64,000 nucleotides of DNA from Cryptomeria japonica (lineage: Eukaryota; Streptophyta; Pinopsida; Cupressales; Cupressaceae): assembly GCF_030272615.1 (NCBI RefSeq), contig NC_081415.1, positions 509,551,373 through 509,615,372 of the forward strand, read 5' to 3'. The position numbers were made by a program, and so were the translations under genes. The notes under the pieces are model-generated. The model saw only the letters and a list, made by a program, of their open reading frames with translations. It did no database searches and was not told where the DNA came from. This document shows positions 21,597 to 33,907 of the stretch, one piece after another (the stretch's first letter is position 1; every line of letters starts with the position of its first letter).

Positions 21597-22166
21597 TTGT
21601 AATGTCCCCTAATAAATTCTAGTTTAAGTTCAACTAGAATATTATATTAATTATCCATTACATTAATATAAATTAATTAATAATTAAATAAATTATTCTC
21701 AGGTTAATTATTTTATATTAGTATTTCTTCACTATCATAAACTAATTAATAAGCCAATAAACTATTGTTTATTTTTGAAATGGAATAAGTTTCAGGTTGG
21801 TTTCCAAACAGTTTCAGGACGGAACGGATTCCTTTCTAAATTCATATTTAAATGGAGGCACTGTTGGAAATGGGGCAGCGGAAAATATCATTAGATTTAA
21901 TAACTGGAAGAGAGTTCATATTCATCTCTGTAGTTTCCAGTAAGAAATACAGAGTATTTGTCATGTCCCCGTGAAAATAATAAATAATCAAAGGTATAAA
22001 GGTATTAATTACTTTATATTAAGTGCTCTTTCGCTGATATAAACTAATTAATGTTCTTAATAGTTAATCTTTGCTATTATTAATGAATACGGGAATTCTT
22101 ACGGGAATTCTACGGGAATTCTCAAAAACGAGTGGATATAAAGATGGACATCTGGGAGGAGGAGGA
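21597..22166 (+). repeat. AT-rich LTR-like sequence starting TGTAATGTCCCC
   Basis: TGTAATGTCCCC at about 21597 is the same end as other LTRs here (39829, 63254). A second, diverged start (TGTCATGTCCCC) occurs near 21960. Between them are AT-rich direct repeats but no frame. ACGGGAATTCT occurs three times near 22090-22125. I cannot find matching 3' ends, so these are probably truncated solo LTRs. Confidence 0.35.
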
Positions 22167-22454
22167 TATACGAAGTTTAGAGTGAGGATTGGTTCTCAGT
22201 GAGACATCAAACATTGAAGGGAATTCCTTTTGCCTGCGGCACGGGCCTAGTGGAATTTTGAAACAATGCAAAGTTTACAGCGTGCGGGTCGTTGAAAGCA
22301 TTGACACTTGTATACGAAGTTTAGAGTGAGGATTGGTTCTCAGTGAGACATCAAACATTGAAGGGAATTCCTTTTGCCTGCGGCACGGGCCTAGTGGAAT
22401 TTTGAAACAATGCAAAGTTTACAGCGTGCGGGTCGTTGAAAGCATTGACACTTG
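22167..22454. repeat. Perfect tandem duplication of 144 bp
   Basis: 22167-22310 is repeated at 22311-22454 without a difference that I can see. Each unit starts TATACGAAGTTTAGAG and ends TTGACACTTG. There is no coding frame through it. Identity implies a recent event or an assembly artefact. Confidence 0.9.
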
Positions 22455-23209
22455 TATTATTCATACAAATCGGGAATAGAACCCAGAAGCATCTGCACAA
22501 AGATTACCATGGACAAAACTCACATCCTACCCATCGCGTAAGGCAACCCGATATCGGGTAAGGAATAAATACGAGCAGTTTCGTTGTTTCACATTATAGA
22601 CAGTGGTGACATCGGAAGTATCTCCGTCCGGTTTGGAGTTCACGAAGAGCAGGGAACGAGCGGAAGTGACATCAGTAATGGTTCGACAGTGGTATTTGCG
22701 GAAGTGTAGCAGAGTGGAATTGTCGGGGGTGACCACGTCCAGCCAACACGGTAGTTTCTCATCCTGCCAACCCGACTATGGAGTTAATATCGGGCATTCT
22801 ATGCTCTCATAAAGATTGTTGTGCCGTGATATTCTAATTGTATTAGTTGGTAGAACTGCGAAGGAGTGTTCCAGCCGAACTATTGCTCCATGAGGTAGAA
22901 AGCAGATAGTCACGTGGTAGGCATCCACTGCAACTTCAACAGGTGCACCACTTTTTAAGATATTGAATGCTATGAAATGTTGTTTGAAATTGCTTTAAAC
23001 CTGAAATCAATTAGAGTACAGTACGGGTTACAATTTCTGAACTACATTCTTGGACTTTAATGATCAAACTGGTAAACAATTACTAAATAAACTGGAAGGG
23101 AACATCTAACTGCAGTCAGTCATAGTCAGGAATTTTACAGTATTCCTTTCGTCAATAATAATTGGCCTATTGGGATTTTCCTATTGCTATTATATCCATG
23201 GCGGAATCG

Positions 23210-23637
23210 AAGCAAGAGGAAGGATGCAATTAAAACAGAACGGTGTGATGAAATTTCCAGAAGTTCAAAGATTCAATATCTTTATGTTTTATTAGTAATC
23301 TTTTGCTTGACCTATAACGGTGTTTCCGGAAAGAGCCGTTTCAGTATAATAATTTGAGTCAACACCGAATTGCCAACTTGGCTGTGAACGCTTTAGGTGC
23401 ACAAATATTAAAATCTTTACCAGTTGCAAACTGCATATTCATTGCCTTTCATTTGCAGAATTAGGAACATTATTTGAAATGATCAATAATCATTCCCCTA
23501 TTATATCGAACAAGTATAAATTTGTTGTGAATTAAGCAAGAGGAAGGATGCAATTAAAACAGAACGGTGTGATGAAATTTCCAGAAATTCAAAGATTCAA
23601 TATCTTTATGTTTTATTAGCAATCTTTTGCTTGACCT
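23210..23637 (+). repeat. 104-bp direct repeat pair, 324 bp apart
   Basis: 23210-23313 and 23534-23637 match with two differences (G/A and T/C). Both run from AAGCAAGAGGAAGGATGC to TTTTGCTTGACCT. The cause is unknown; a local duplication is the simplest reading. Confidence 0.85.
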
Positions 23638-23849
23638 GTGATATTTCTTTTCCTTGCAAATAAATTCAGTTAAGGAATTTTACAGCTTTTGGGGAGTTTT
23701 AGCATGTACTAGAAAACAATCTGGTACATCTATTTTTTTCCTAAGGAATGAGCACAAGATTAATCAGTTATTGCACAGACAAGTGAAATATTTTATATGT
23801 TTATGACTCCACGGAAAAGTTAACCTTTTAGAACACATGGATGTGTGCA

Positions 23850-23901
23850 CACGTGCGCGTGCACACACACACACGCGCACACACACGCGCGCACACACAC
23901 A
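23850..23901. repeat. CA/CG dinucleotide microsatellite
   Basis: Imperfect (CA)n with CG interruptions. It produces a spurious low-complexity frame on the minus strand. Confidence 0.9.
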
Positions 23902-24547
23902 AACACCAAAAAGCATGTGCATGCAAGAGCTGAATTGACTGTTTTGATTATACACACACAACATAAAATCTCATAAGTTAAATATTTGAATGTTGTCTAC
24001 AAATCTACAAGCACCTGAATGACTACAATCACAATAGAAAGCCTGCAGTATCAGTAATTTGCACTAAATCAATGAAATCCTTAATACAAAAAACTCGATA
24101 ATTATGACAAAATTGCAAATAAGATAACAATCTCATCTCACACACAGCTTAAACAATACAAATTGCCCGAAGTCTTCCAAAATTTACTGTTAGTTCCTCT
24201 AGTGCAAAACCCATATATGTAAGATTTCAAAGAATCACTTTGCACAATTGGATGTCCTCTAAATGTAAAATTGCTTCAAAAATAAAAATTGCAAGAAAAT
24301 TAAAAATAGTTTTGAATAAAGCTCATCCATAGGATAAAGATTATCTTGTAAAAATAAGTTCTGTTAAAATAAATTACAACCTATTCTAGAATTATCCAAA
24401 AATATAAAATGGTTTCACCCAAAATAAACTAGTAGTGCTCTAAATAAAGGTGATTCTATTTTAGAAGTTTAAAAATGACTTGCAAAAATGGCAATCACTA
24501 AGAGGACTATGGTTGGCTGCTCTTAAGTTGAATTGAACTCCTGTTAA

Positions 24548-24949
24548 TCACTTCTTGTCAATTTTTATTCCTTGAATATCTTTACTTGAGCCTTCACTCG
24601 TTTTGGTCTGATAAAACAATTTTGTGGAACCTTGATTTATGGATTTTGAGTACTTTGTCATTTCAATAATGAAATTTTCATACTTATGCTGCTTCTGTTC
24701 CTCAAACTCAATGTTATACAGGAATTCCATTAGTTCATCTATCATCTCTTCACCAAATTTCGTCAGACTTGCCATCTCTTCCTTCACATGTTTAAGGGAG
24801 TCTTTTTCCAAATTGCCTTTCTTCCTCATGTTGCCTTCTGTGTCTTTTGGAGAATAGGGAATGGTATCTAGGAATGAATTAATTTCATATTTCATCCATT
24901 CCAATTTACTAATCATTTCTTTCATAGAATTTACAAAAACTTGTGCCAT
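24548..24949 (-). CDS. Hypothetical 133-codon frame, charged and helical
   Basis: The frame runs from ATG 24949 to the stop at 24548. It is rich in Glu, Lys and Met with heptad-like stretches (EEMASLTKFGEEMIDELMEF, then IEFEEQKQHKYENFI), so a short coiled coil is plausible. I recognise no domain. It could be one exon of a host gene, a fragment of a transposon accessory gene, or chance. A second open stretch on the same strand lies at 25599-25808. It stands alone in a gene-poor region with no visible promoter. Low confidence that it is expressed. Confidence 0.3.
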   Translation of the reverse strand: MAQVFVNSMKEMISKLEWMKYEINSFLDTIPYSPKDTEGNMRKKGNLEKDSLKHVKEEMASLTKFGEEMIDELMEFLYNIEFEEQKQHKYENFIIEMTKYSKSINQGSTKLFYQTKTSEGSSKDIQGIKIDKK

Positions 24950-25143
24950 CTTGACAAAGAACCTGGCAGATTCATATCAGTCAAAAGAATAATGTGCCTG
25001 GTGAGTGGGAAGAATGCCAAGGGTTATTAAAATATCCGATTCAACCTCTGCCGTGTATTTTCAATTTTAGAATGTCTCTTGCCCATCTTTTTGTTTTACC
25101 TCCATCTCCTTCTATGACTGCTCAATCACATCCTTTTGGGTGT

Positions 25144-25221
25144 CAAATCTACTACCTTGCTCCATGGAATTGTCAATTAATTCAAATCTACTACCTTGCT
25201 CCATGGAATTGTCAATTAATT
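25144..25221. repeat. Tandem duplication of 39 bp
   Basis: CAAATCTACTACCTTGCTCC opens each unit (25144 and 25183), and both units are identical over 39 bp. Non-coding. Confidence 0.85.
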
Positions 25222-28214
25222 TATCATCCTTACCGATTATTTTTCAATCCAAGATTCCATAGTCGTGTTCTATAAGGCAATCTTATTGAGCTGCAGACAT
25301 GTAGAATCTCTGATACCTGGTTGAACTGAAGAATTGCTTGGAATCAGATCGATCATGGACCAATTTCTCTATTTAAGCTTTCAACTATCTAATCTGCTCT
25401 TTTAACTCAGTCTTGTTCTTTGGACCCTTCCGTATCCTTTCTTTTACTGAAGTTGTAATATCCAATCAATTAATATATAATTTTCTAGATCCCTTACCCA
25501 AAGGAGTTTTTGTGACTATAATTTGTTGGCTGGACATCTTGGGTTTCCAACTTTTCACATTTGCTGGAGGCATGGCTGTTTGAGGAAAACGTTTTCCCTT
25601 ATTTATCTCTTCTGAACATGTTTTGGCTCTTTGCCTTCTTTGCTGGAGGTCCCTTGAGCAAAGAGGAGATTGCCATAATGTCCAGTGATGCTGGTTCTAC
25701 TATTTTCCTTTTTTGGCTTATCATCTCAACTAACCACTTCAGGCCTTGCTGCTGGTGGGTCTGAAGGTATCTTTGACACCTACCATGCTTTGCAACTTTC
25801 TCAATAGATTATAACTTCATTTGATACCTAAGATGCTTTGTGATGACCTCTTTACTCTTTATATTCACCATGGCGAAATTCCCATAGACAACTTTACAAT
25901 CTCTATGACAAGTTTGTTTATAATTCCTATGACATTCACATTGCAAATAGATGTTCTTTTGTCTGAATTATATTCTAAATACATGTTCTACAAGAAATAA
26001 CAAAAAAGTAAACTTCACACTAAATGTAAACTAGGATCATAACAATCTCGGAAGGCAATGGAAAATTAATGTTCTAATAAGAAGGCTGAGCTGGTGGAGG
26101 ATTAGTCTCAAATAATTTAAATGTTATTTGTTGAAAATTTGAAATCATTGGGTGAAGAAATTTTGTGATGATTGATATGTGATGATACAATGATAAGGTA
26201 TGAGAGTATTATGTTTGCAGAACCCCCTTCTCAATTAATGTGTAAAATTTTCAGTGATCATCTGAAAATAAATGCTCCGTTTAAACTTCACGTGTTCCTC
26301 ATTTGGGACAGAATTTCTATTTGCAGCCTTAAGTGAAGATCAAGATGCCACTCCTCGTTGATTGGATTAGAGGCTTCCAGAGCTGTTGAACAAAAGCTGA
26401 ACTGAATGACCACAAGCAAGCAATGTGCAACCTCACAGAAAATTGTTGTAATTTAAGATCTACCCATATGAACCTGTAAGCTTTAGATGAATTACAGTCG
26501 GCAACTTCTTCAATTTAAAAGTGATACATAGCATGCCTTGGCATGTAATAGGATCAAGAGCCAGGCATATTCACCCAACACAGTACCAATTTTGCTCCAA
26601 TGAAATTCCATTCCAAAATTCTAGGGTTATAGCAGACAAACGTAGACAATAGGATACAGTGGATGTAATTGGTTTGTAGGATCAAAGCTTGTCAGATTCC
26701 TTTTCACTAGTAAACTGAACCATAAAGTAATCCATTTCCATGAGAATGATATGAGTAGCATCTGTTACTTCCCAATTCTTAATTACCTTCCCACAAGATT
26801 TTTTCAGGGAACTATGGTACTATAAAATATTTAAGAGTTCTATCCTTGAATCACAATATCTTTAACATCATATGTATTAACTTAAAAAGCATTATTGGTC
26901 TGCTGGTAGCATTGATTCACCAATTTAATGACTGGTTAGGGTATAGGGCACCAATGTTATTCCCATGCCAAATAAACCATTGAGCTCCTCCCATGACTTA
27001 TTAGTCTATTCACCAGCCACCATATTAGTCAAAGTAAAAAATATGGGCTAGCTAGATTGAGAAATACTTACCTGAATTCTCTCATTTGACCTAGTCACTA
27101 TATTAAGGTAATGGTATTTTCATCTTTTATGTTTTTCCTGCATTCATATAAGCTGTTGTAGATAATGTTAGCATGATTGAAGTATTTAAAAGAACAATTT
27201 GTACTTCTGGCTTGGCGTATAAATGAAATTCCAGATCATGTCTTATCATTTTGAATATGTAATTTATGGTAGAACTATCTAAGATTCTAAAGTATGCAAT
27301 ATATTAATGGACAAATAATCAGGTTAAAAGAGAAAGTAGACATTAATTGCAAGTTAACTGATAGGATTTTGCATGACAATTATATCTAATTTGATTTTTT
27401 ACCCAATATCTTTCGAGATATGCTTTATACTTCTATTAATTTAGATTGGTATTCATAATCTGTTAGGTTCAATTACGATCAAACCAACGAAATTGGCGAC
27501 GTTTAAGGTAAGGACTTATTATATTATTCTTGGTGTTTACATATTCTCTTGGAGTTTGTTGCTTGTGTATGGTTATTTTGAAATATATTATGGAGTATAT
27601 AAAAATATGTGGGAAAAATTGAGATATCAATTTAAGTTTGATGTTTTGAGTCTCACTAGTGAACCCATCACCAGGGAAAGTATGAAACAAATTCATGAGA
27701 AAGAATTCTAATTAAGTTATTGTAAATGCCTTAGGTAATGTGGAAATTATTGGAAGAATGCCAGGAAAGAAGATCTTTAAGCATCATTCAATATGAAACA
27801 GAGAGTAAATGAAATGAAAATCACAGAATGCACAAAGATAATACATTATGCCACAGATCCATGGGGAAAACCTTTTAGGATAAAAAACCCCTTAAAGCAT
27901 CATTCATATTTTAGGAAACTTAGAGTTGGAACAAGTTTGTATAAATGTAGACATAAGAAGAACTTTCATATTATTGTATCTTCACCGTCCCTTTCTTTTT
28001 ATAATAACTCTTATGCATATACAATGTATTATTATAACCACTCATGCAGTCTTGTCTTTGGCTCATACTAATGTATATATCACATATTCATCCAATGTCT
28101 GATATGCTTTTATGATTCCCTATATTTAAAACAATTTAAGGGGTTGGTTAATAGGACACACTTTCATCATATAACCTTTGGTATATTGGTGGTAGCCCTT
28201 ATTCCATTAAAAAA
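25222..28214. other. No clear gene
   Basis: There is one open stretch on the minus strand (25599-25808) with GPPAKKAK near its end, open to a stop at 25809-25811, which might be an orphan exon. Plus-strand frames at 27493-27711 and 27793-28071 show no motif. Otherwise AT-rich sequence without recognisable repeats or RNA genes. Confidence 0.4.
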
Positions 28215-28440
28215 GATAAAGCACTGCATGATAAAATGGTGCCTACCCCCACTTGGCTAGCTTAAATTCAACTTTGATGGTTGGCTAGGGGAAACCTAGG
28301 TAAGTTTGGCATGGGGTGCATCATAAAAGATGAAAAGGGGAATTGGTTTGGGCCCTATCAAAAAAACAATTGGATGTTGCTAACAATGAGGTAAAGTTCC
28401 AAGCTCTCGTAGGAATCAATTTGTGTCAAGAAAAATGATT
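28215..28440 (+). pseudogene. LINE-type RNase H remnant
   Basis: Reading with frame changes, W-LPPLG-LKFNFDG, GMGCIIKDEKGNW and ANNEVKFQALVGINLC follow in order. This is the signature of the RNase H domain (W-PP--GWLK-N-DGA, then NNEAE--AL) at the end of plant L1-type LINEs and related ribonuclease H-like proteins. It is short and broken by frameshifts and a stop, so it is a relic. No poly(A) tail or target duplication was found. Confidence 0.5.
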
Positions 28441-28986
28441 AATTAATATTCACATGGAAGACGATTCCTAGATATGCATACATGTAGCTTTTAATCAAAA
28501 GATAACAAATTAGAAGTTAAGATTGTCGAATTCATATGGACTATTCTGGATGGTATGGATAATGTATCTATCCAACAATCAAGGAGCAAATGGCACCTCA
28601 GATCATCTAGCAAATATCACACGTGATCAATTGGAGGCAGATGGCGTATTGAGCAATCAACATACCTGGGAAATTCCACTACTTTGATTAGATGAGAAAT
28701 CTTACAACAGTATGTCTAGTTGGTTCTCCTTCTCGCACAAAACAAAGTTAGAACTCTGATTCATCTCCTTTCGTATGATAGCTTTGGGTTTGGCATGGAT
28801 ATATTGCATATATTTCCCAAGGGTTTGTATGCCCTTGCAACGCAAATGTCATGGCCATACAACTGAGACAGATCTGCAAGGTGGCCTTAAGGAGATTTCA
28901 TGTGCATGACAACATGTTGTTGGAGGCATTTTTTGTTGGTGTTGGAAATAAGCCACACCCGGACCGACGATGGACTGGTCGAAGAG

Positions 28987-29058
28987 GGGCCAGTAGCTCA
29001 GTGGTAGAGCACTCCAGCAGCGTATGGAAGGTCCTAGGTTCGAGTCCTAGCTGGTCCA
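28987..29058 (+). tRNA. tRNA-like gene, probably a pseudogene (standard count gives AGC, Ala)
   Basis: 72 nt with acceptor stem GGGCCAG/CTGGTCC (one G-T pair), a D arm GCTC-AGTGGTA-GAGC and a perfect T arm CTAGG-TTCGAGT-CCTAG. Both internal RNA polymerase III boxes are intact. The anticodon arm is poor: counted normally, the stem CTCCA/ATGGA hardly pairs, the loop is GCAGCGT with C at position 33, and the anticodon reads AGC. A shifted 4-bp stem TCCA/TGGA with an 8-nt loop fits better. This suggests a decayed tRNA, or the head of a tRNA-derived SINE. Confidence 0.5.
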
Positions 29059-30203
29059 TGTCTCAACATTTTTGGCCACTACATTTTGGCAATTGGTGAA
29101 AAATGCTAGTTAAAGCAAAGCAGTGAAAGCACTTATCAATCCACGACTTTAGAAAGCAGCACTGTAGGCTGTATCTGCATTCAATAAACAGTTGACTGAA
29201 GGTTGTTTGGGAGGTGCCTTTAACATTCTGACTACACATGCAAGCAAAGATGTCAAACAAGCCATCCCTGGGCATCATGAAGTGATGTTATCCCCATTGC
29301 AGGTGGTAAGAGTCTTCAAACACTCTGATGGTCTTTGCTTCACATGAATTATGACCACATTGAAAAGATCCTTAAAATATTTCCTTCAAATTACACACAC
29401 AGATCTGGTTTGCCACAATTTCAATTATGCTACTATACTAGTTTCAGGTTGCAGATTTTATTGTTTGAGACATTCAATAATACTAATAGTTATAACGATG
29501 GCATTCAATGTATAAGGTGAACAGAAGGTTAATCATACATTGAAAATTAGAAATATTATGACTTGCCTTTTAACTGCAGCAGCAATGAGGCTCATAAATA
29601 TTCATGACAGAGATTGTCCTTATAAAGGATGATTAATGTGTAGCGTTCAAAGGCACTAACATTAATACAAACAATGCTCAGTAGAGAGGGAAATCACTGA
29701 CAGAATAAGACTATATTAGCTGCTACCGTTATGCTTTATCATTACTGAGCAATAAGGTGCTTGACTCTCCTCAATTATTCACACCCATCCAGAGCAGTAC
29801 TCTGCTTATCCTCAGCCACAAACTAATACCGAAACCACAGCTAGATTGGCAACACAGTTCCTGGATATTGTAGCCGCTTCATTAATGGTCAATAATAAGC
29901 TCGACTAGCAGGTGTGCTGCAGGGGAGTTTCAATTCAGTCCTTCCAATCAACTCGATGGCAGAAATGACCCACAATTTAATAATAACAATTGCTGCTGTC
30001 TAGATACATTCGCCACTAGATCCAGTTGATGAGTCGATGATAAGCCAGGCGATGAGAACTGTGACTGTTCATGTTTTGACATAGAGTTTGCAATATGAAG
30101 ATAAGCTGTAAACCAAACCCTCCCATAATAAATCCCTTTCAAAATTTTAATTATTGGACTATGTCAAGATTAAAGCTCACCGAATGAAGACAAAGGTGAA
30201 ACT
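29059..30203. other. No gene seen
   Basis: No frame with recognisable motifs, no repeats with other parts of the window and no RNA gene beyond the tRNA-like sequence at its left edge. Confidence 0.4.
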
Positions 30204-30936
30204 TAATAATGTCGTACTCTTTATCATGCGATAAAAATATATTTTAGATCCTTATGGAAAAACTTAAGGAAGTGCGGAGCACTGATTAATTCATTCATAA
30301 TCGCATACCTTTACTTCAGCCAAAGTGTAAAATAAGCCCACAACTTAATAATATAATTCGATCCCTTGCAAATGATATAACATATTCAAGTAGCTCAGTG
30401 CAATTATTTTCTATGAAACTTATGAAGATAATATCTTATTTCACCTCTGATCCATAATTACTCAAAATTCAATATTCACAAAGATACAAAATACCTCAGT
30501 ACTGCAAAACCCTTAGTATTGCAAATTTGTCTTCCAATGAAGACTTCACAATTTTGGCTCAGCTGTGAACTTTGTCACAAATCCACTCGTAGGAAGAGTC
30601 AGGTTTCTTCCAAACCTTCTGTCAACTCCTGAAGGTTTCCGTTTCCATAAATCATAAACATATCAAATCCAAAAGCATACCTCACTCCACCCAGCCTGTT
30701 TCCTTATGAAGAACTCCCAGAAGCATCTAGAATATTAGGCCGACTTTAATATTTATCATATTTGGAGAACTTTATTTAAAAAAGTGACTTTTTGTATTAT
30801 ATTTATTTTATTATTTTCACTTTATTTTAATTAAATTAATCAATTAGAGTCGTTCTCATGAAATAAATTTATTTTTTTGGACAACTTAATTAATTAATTT
30901 AATTAAGTCACTTTATGAAAATTTGGGGACATTATA
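30204..30936. repeat. Solo-LTR-like sequence ending GGGGACATTATA
   Basis: Its right end resembles that of the solo LTR at 39829-40710: TTAATTAATT, then AAGTCACTTTAT, then GGGGACATTA. Both also share an inner word around AATGAAGACTTCACAA (30535 and 40307). The left end is uncertain; AATAATGTCGTACTC near 30207 resembles the TGTAATGTCCGGTACGC start of the other copy. No target duplication was recognised. Confidence 0.4.
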
Positions 30937-31046
30937 GTCAAGCCCAATTTAAGATCTTTAGAACCACATAGAATTCCATGGCGCATGTAGAAGACAGTTT
31001 TGCCATAATAAATAAATAATGTTGTGTTAGTATACTTGGCAGTGTG

Positions 31047-33765
31047 TTATACGATGGATGGATGTTCTATGTCATCCAAGATTGTTTAAAAGGAACGTTA
31101 ATTAATTTGTCTAAAATCATAAGTGACAATTTGGATTTTCAGTTGAGGAATGTGGAGCGGTCTAGGTCATTCGCCATGACTTCCTACTTGGTGTATTTGC
31201 TTGCACGATTTGTTACCTACAAGGGATTGATATGTAGAGGTGAAGTCGGGAATGGACAAGGACGATTCAGGAGTTATGAGTGTTATCTACAGCTGAACAT
31301 GTATTGAATTGAAGATTATAAGAGAGTGAATGATGTATTGACTATGTACATAACGCAAATGTTGCAAGGCGGGTTCCACAGGAGGTTGTCCAAGGAGGCA
31401 ACAAAGCTGATAGAGAAATATGGATCGTGGTATTTACAGTTTCCCACTTTCACATACCTAAGGATCCATGGAATTCAATCCAAACCTTACAGGCTTCCTA
31501 GGTATCCTACTGAGAGAATGATCTTGTTGGAAGTGGTGAGACAACTTTTGGAGTATGATTCTATCCAAAAGGAAAAGCACAGAACGGGCATGTCATTTCC
31601 TATCTCACTGGGAAAGACATTGGAGGTTTGCCAATCCGCTTTAGCAGCTAGCACAACAGTTGAAGAGCTTGCATTCAACATACAAGAGAAGAGAAAGATT
31701 TGATCCAAATAAGAAAGTTGGACGGATCATGGGAGATAAGTTCACACACAAGGTAGACATAGAAGATTATTGGGCCAACTTGATGGACAAGCAGGTAGGG
31801 AAAAGAAGAATGTGGTTCAGAATGTCAGTAGATTTCATGAGGAAGTGTGGACTTCTCCTCATTCCTGATCAAGTATTGGATGATAAGGATCATACGCATC
31901 CACAATATGAGAATGAAATGAAGAGGGCAATTTCATTGCCTAATTGGTTAGAAATAGGAGAAATAGATTTGAATGTATTGATGAGAGAGGTCTTGAGTTT
32001 CTCCCGAGCATGGGTGGATATTCAGATAAACTAATTAGTTGATATGGGTGTTGCCTTCACTTATGAAAAGATGAAACAGGAAGAATCTGTTTCCAAGGAT
32101 GATCAGAGGACTATCAATGATATCAGGATTCTTGCGGATGAGGAGAGTCAAGCTCCCTAATGAAGGAAGAACACACTAGGAGAAGTCAAGGCTAGGGGAA
32201 AGAAGATTGAGGAGGTCAAGAAGAAGAAGAAGCAAAAGACTATGATTCCTTCGTCTGTCATTTCTTCACCACCCCTCAGTGTCTCATCAATCAAGGAAAT
32301 TGAAGTGCCAGAACAGAACAAAGAGACCGAGCAATATTCCAACACAGTGATATTACTAGAGAATGTTCAGGATTTACAAGCCACAACTACATCTGCTCCA
32401 CCTAATGAGGATGATGATCAACCGGAATCCCCTATTGTCCTTTTTGAGGTTAGATTGGGAAAGAATGTATATGATTTGACTAGGGATAATCTTGATGATG
32501 ACGATGATGTTCTCTTGGCATTGAGAGAGCTTGATCGAGAGATGTGTCTTGATGATGGTATGGAGATGGCCGCTATTCCTGATTGGCTGATGGAGAGTAT
32601 GGAGAAAAGTAAGAAGATGGTAGAGGCATAGCCTATTGATGATATTGATGACTACTTAGCTAGGAGCAATAAGGAGAAATAACCTAGGAAAGCTGAGATT
32701 TTGTCACACATAGCTAGAGATGAGACAGGGATGCAGATTGCGCAGGTGGCTATTCCTATTGGAGATGTGACGGCGGACGTTGCTACTCCTATGGATTTCC
32801 AGATTACTTTAGTTGCCCTGTGGCCGTACTACAAAAGAGTAGGAATTTCAGGAGGTTGGTGATACCCTCAAGGCAATTAGTGCCAGATTAGACCGTGAGA
32901 TAGAGAAAAGAGAGAAATACGAAGCAAAGAATATCAGACTTAGAGAGTACATTGCGGGGATAAGGCGTGAGAATCCCATCCTTATTTCCCGTACTGCAAT
33001 TGATCGTGGACTACATACACATTATGAGGCTGCGAGAGATACACTTTCGAAAGTGGAGAAATGGATAGAGGATACGAAAAGACAGGCAGCTGATTTCCTT
33101 ACTCACTTTTTCCAAGCTTTTGACAGGACAAGGAGGCTTATATTCAAGATACAATATTTGGAGGGAGTTTGGGAAGAATTTCGGCCCATTCAGGAGAAGA
33201 CTATTCCACGCCTCAGAGTTTTGAAGAAGATTCCTACGTCCACGTTGATCAGGGAGAATATTGTGCACAATGGAGATAGATACAATTTCCATGGCTAGTA
33301 TTGTTCATTGGCAATGAAGAAATCAACTTATGAGAGTGCACAAAAGAGTTGTGCAGATATGGAAGGATCTATTTATGATATTCAATCGCAGATCCTTGCC
33401 TCAATTGAGGAGTTATAGGGGGTTGATATCAGTGAAGCCAGTGGGTTATACTTAGCAGAATTGAGAGACAAAATGAAAATTCATGTATTTCAATCAGTTG
33501 AACTCTTTGAAATAAAGTCAAATCGATGATTTGGTCTCTTTGTTGATTCATTTTCATAATTCGTAGAGGCACATGCCAGATTGGGAGAACACTTTGGATG
33601 CTTGCTCGGATGCATTGGACCGTTATTGATTTACAACAGGATACCTTACCCAGCAGTTACATGGAGGAGTTAGATTTTGTATTGGCTAGATTCTTGGAGT
33701 ATGCTAGGAGAGAGAGAGATGTAGGATGTAATTTTCTAGAAGATTCCCTATTTGATGACTAGGTA
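31047..33765 (+). pseudogene. U3 gene, copy 3 (5'-truncated, many stops and shifts)
   Basis: Closest to copy 2 at 56555-59828. Readable in order: MFYVIQDCLKGTLINLSKII, TSYLVYLLARFVTYKGL, YGSWYLQFPTFTYLRIHG, YPTERMILLEVVRQLLE, DYWANLMDKQ, then after a stop-rich stretch RDETGMQIAQVAIP and YLEGVWEEFRPIQEKTIPRL. At least four stops and several frameshifts (near 31305, 31680, 32035, 32157, 32631, 32830, 33298) disable it. It is informative mainly as a third sequence for judging which residues are conserved. Confidence 0.75.
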
Positions 33766-33807
33766 TCTTTTTATTGGGCCATATGTTGGCGGCACCATTT
33801 TTGATGT

Positions 33808-33907
33808 AAACCCTAATTAGGACATCTTTGGGGTTTTGTTGGCATGATCTTGGCCCTTGATTTTAGTTTAATCTTGGCCATCCATTTTGTATGAGACTCT
33901 ATATATA
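33808..33907 (+). promoter_or_regulatory. Putative LTR core promoter, copy 3
   Basis: AAACCCTAATTAGG (33808-33821) followed by TATATATA (33900-33907), 821 bp before the LTR end. Spacing and intervening words match copy 2. Confidence 0.5.

Larger units (their letters stand above)
22455..24547. other. No gene; short repeats only
   Basis: Apart from the dispersed 104-bp duplicate and the CA-rich microsatellite listed separately, I see nothing that supports a gene on either strand. Short frames here are unremarkable. The tract has normal AT-rich plant intergenic composition. Confidence 0.5.

Noticed and set aside
23764-23964. Minus-strand frame with a Cys/Val/Arg-rich stretch
   Set aside because: It is produced by the CA/CG microsatellite.
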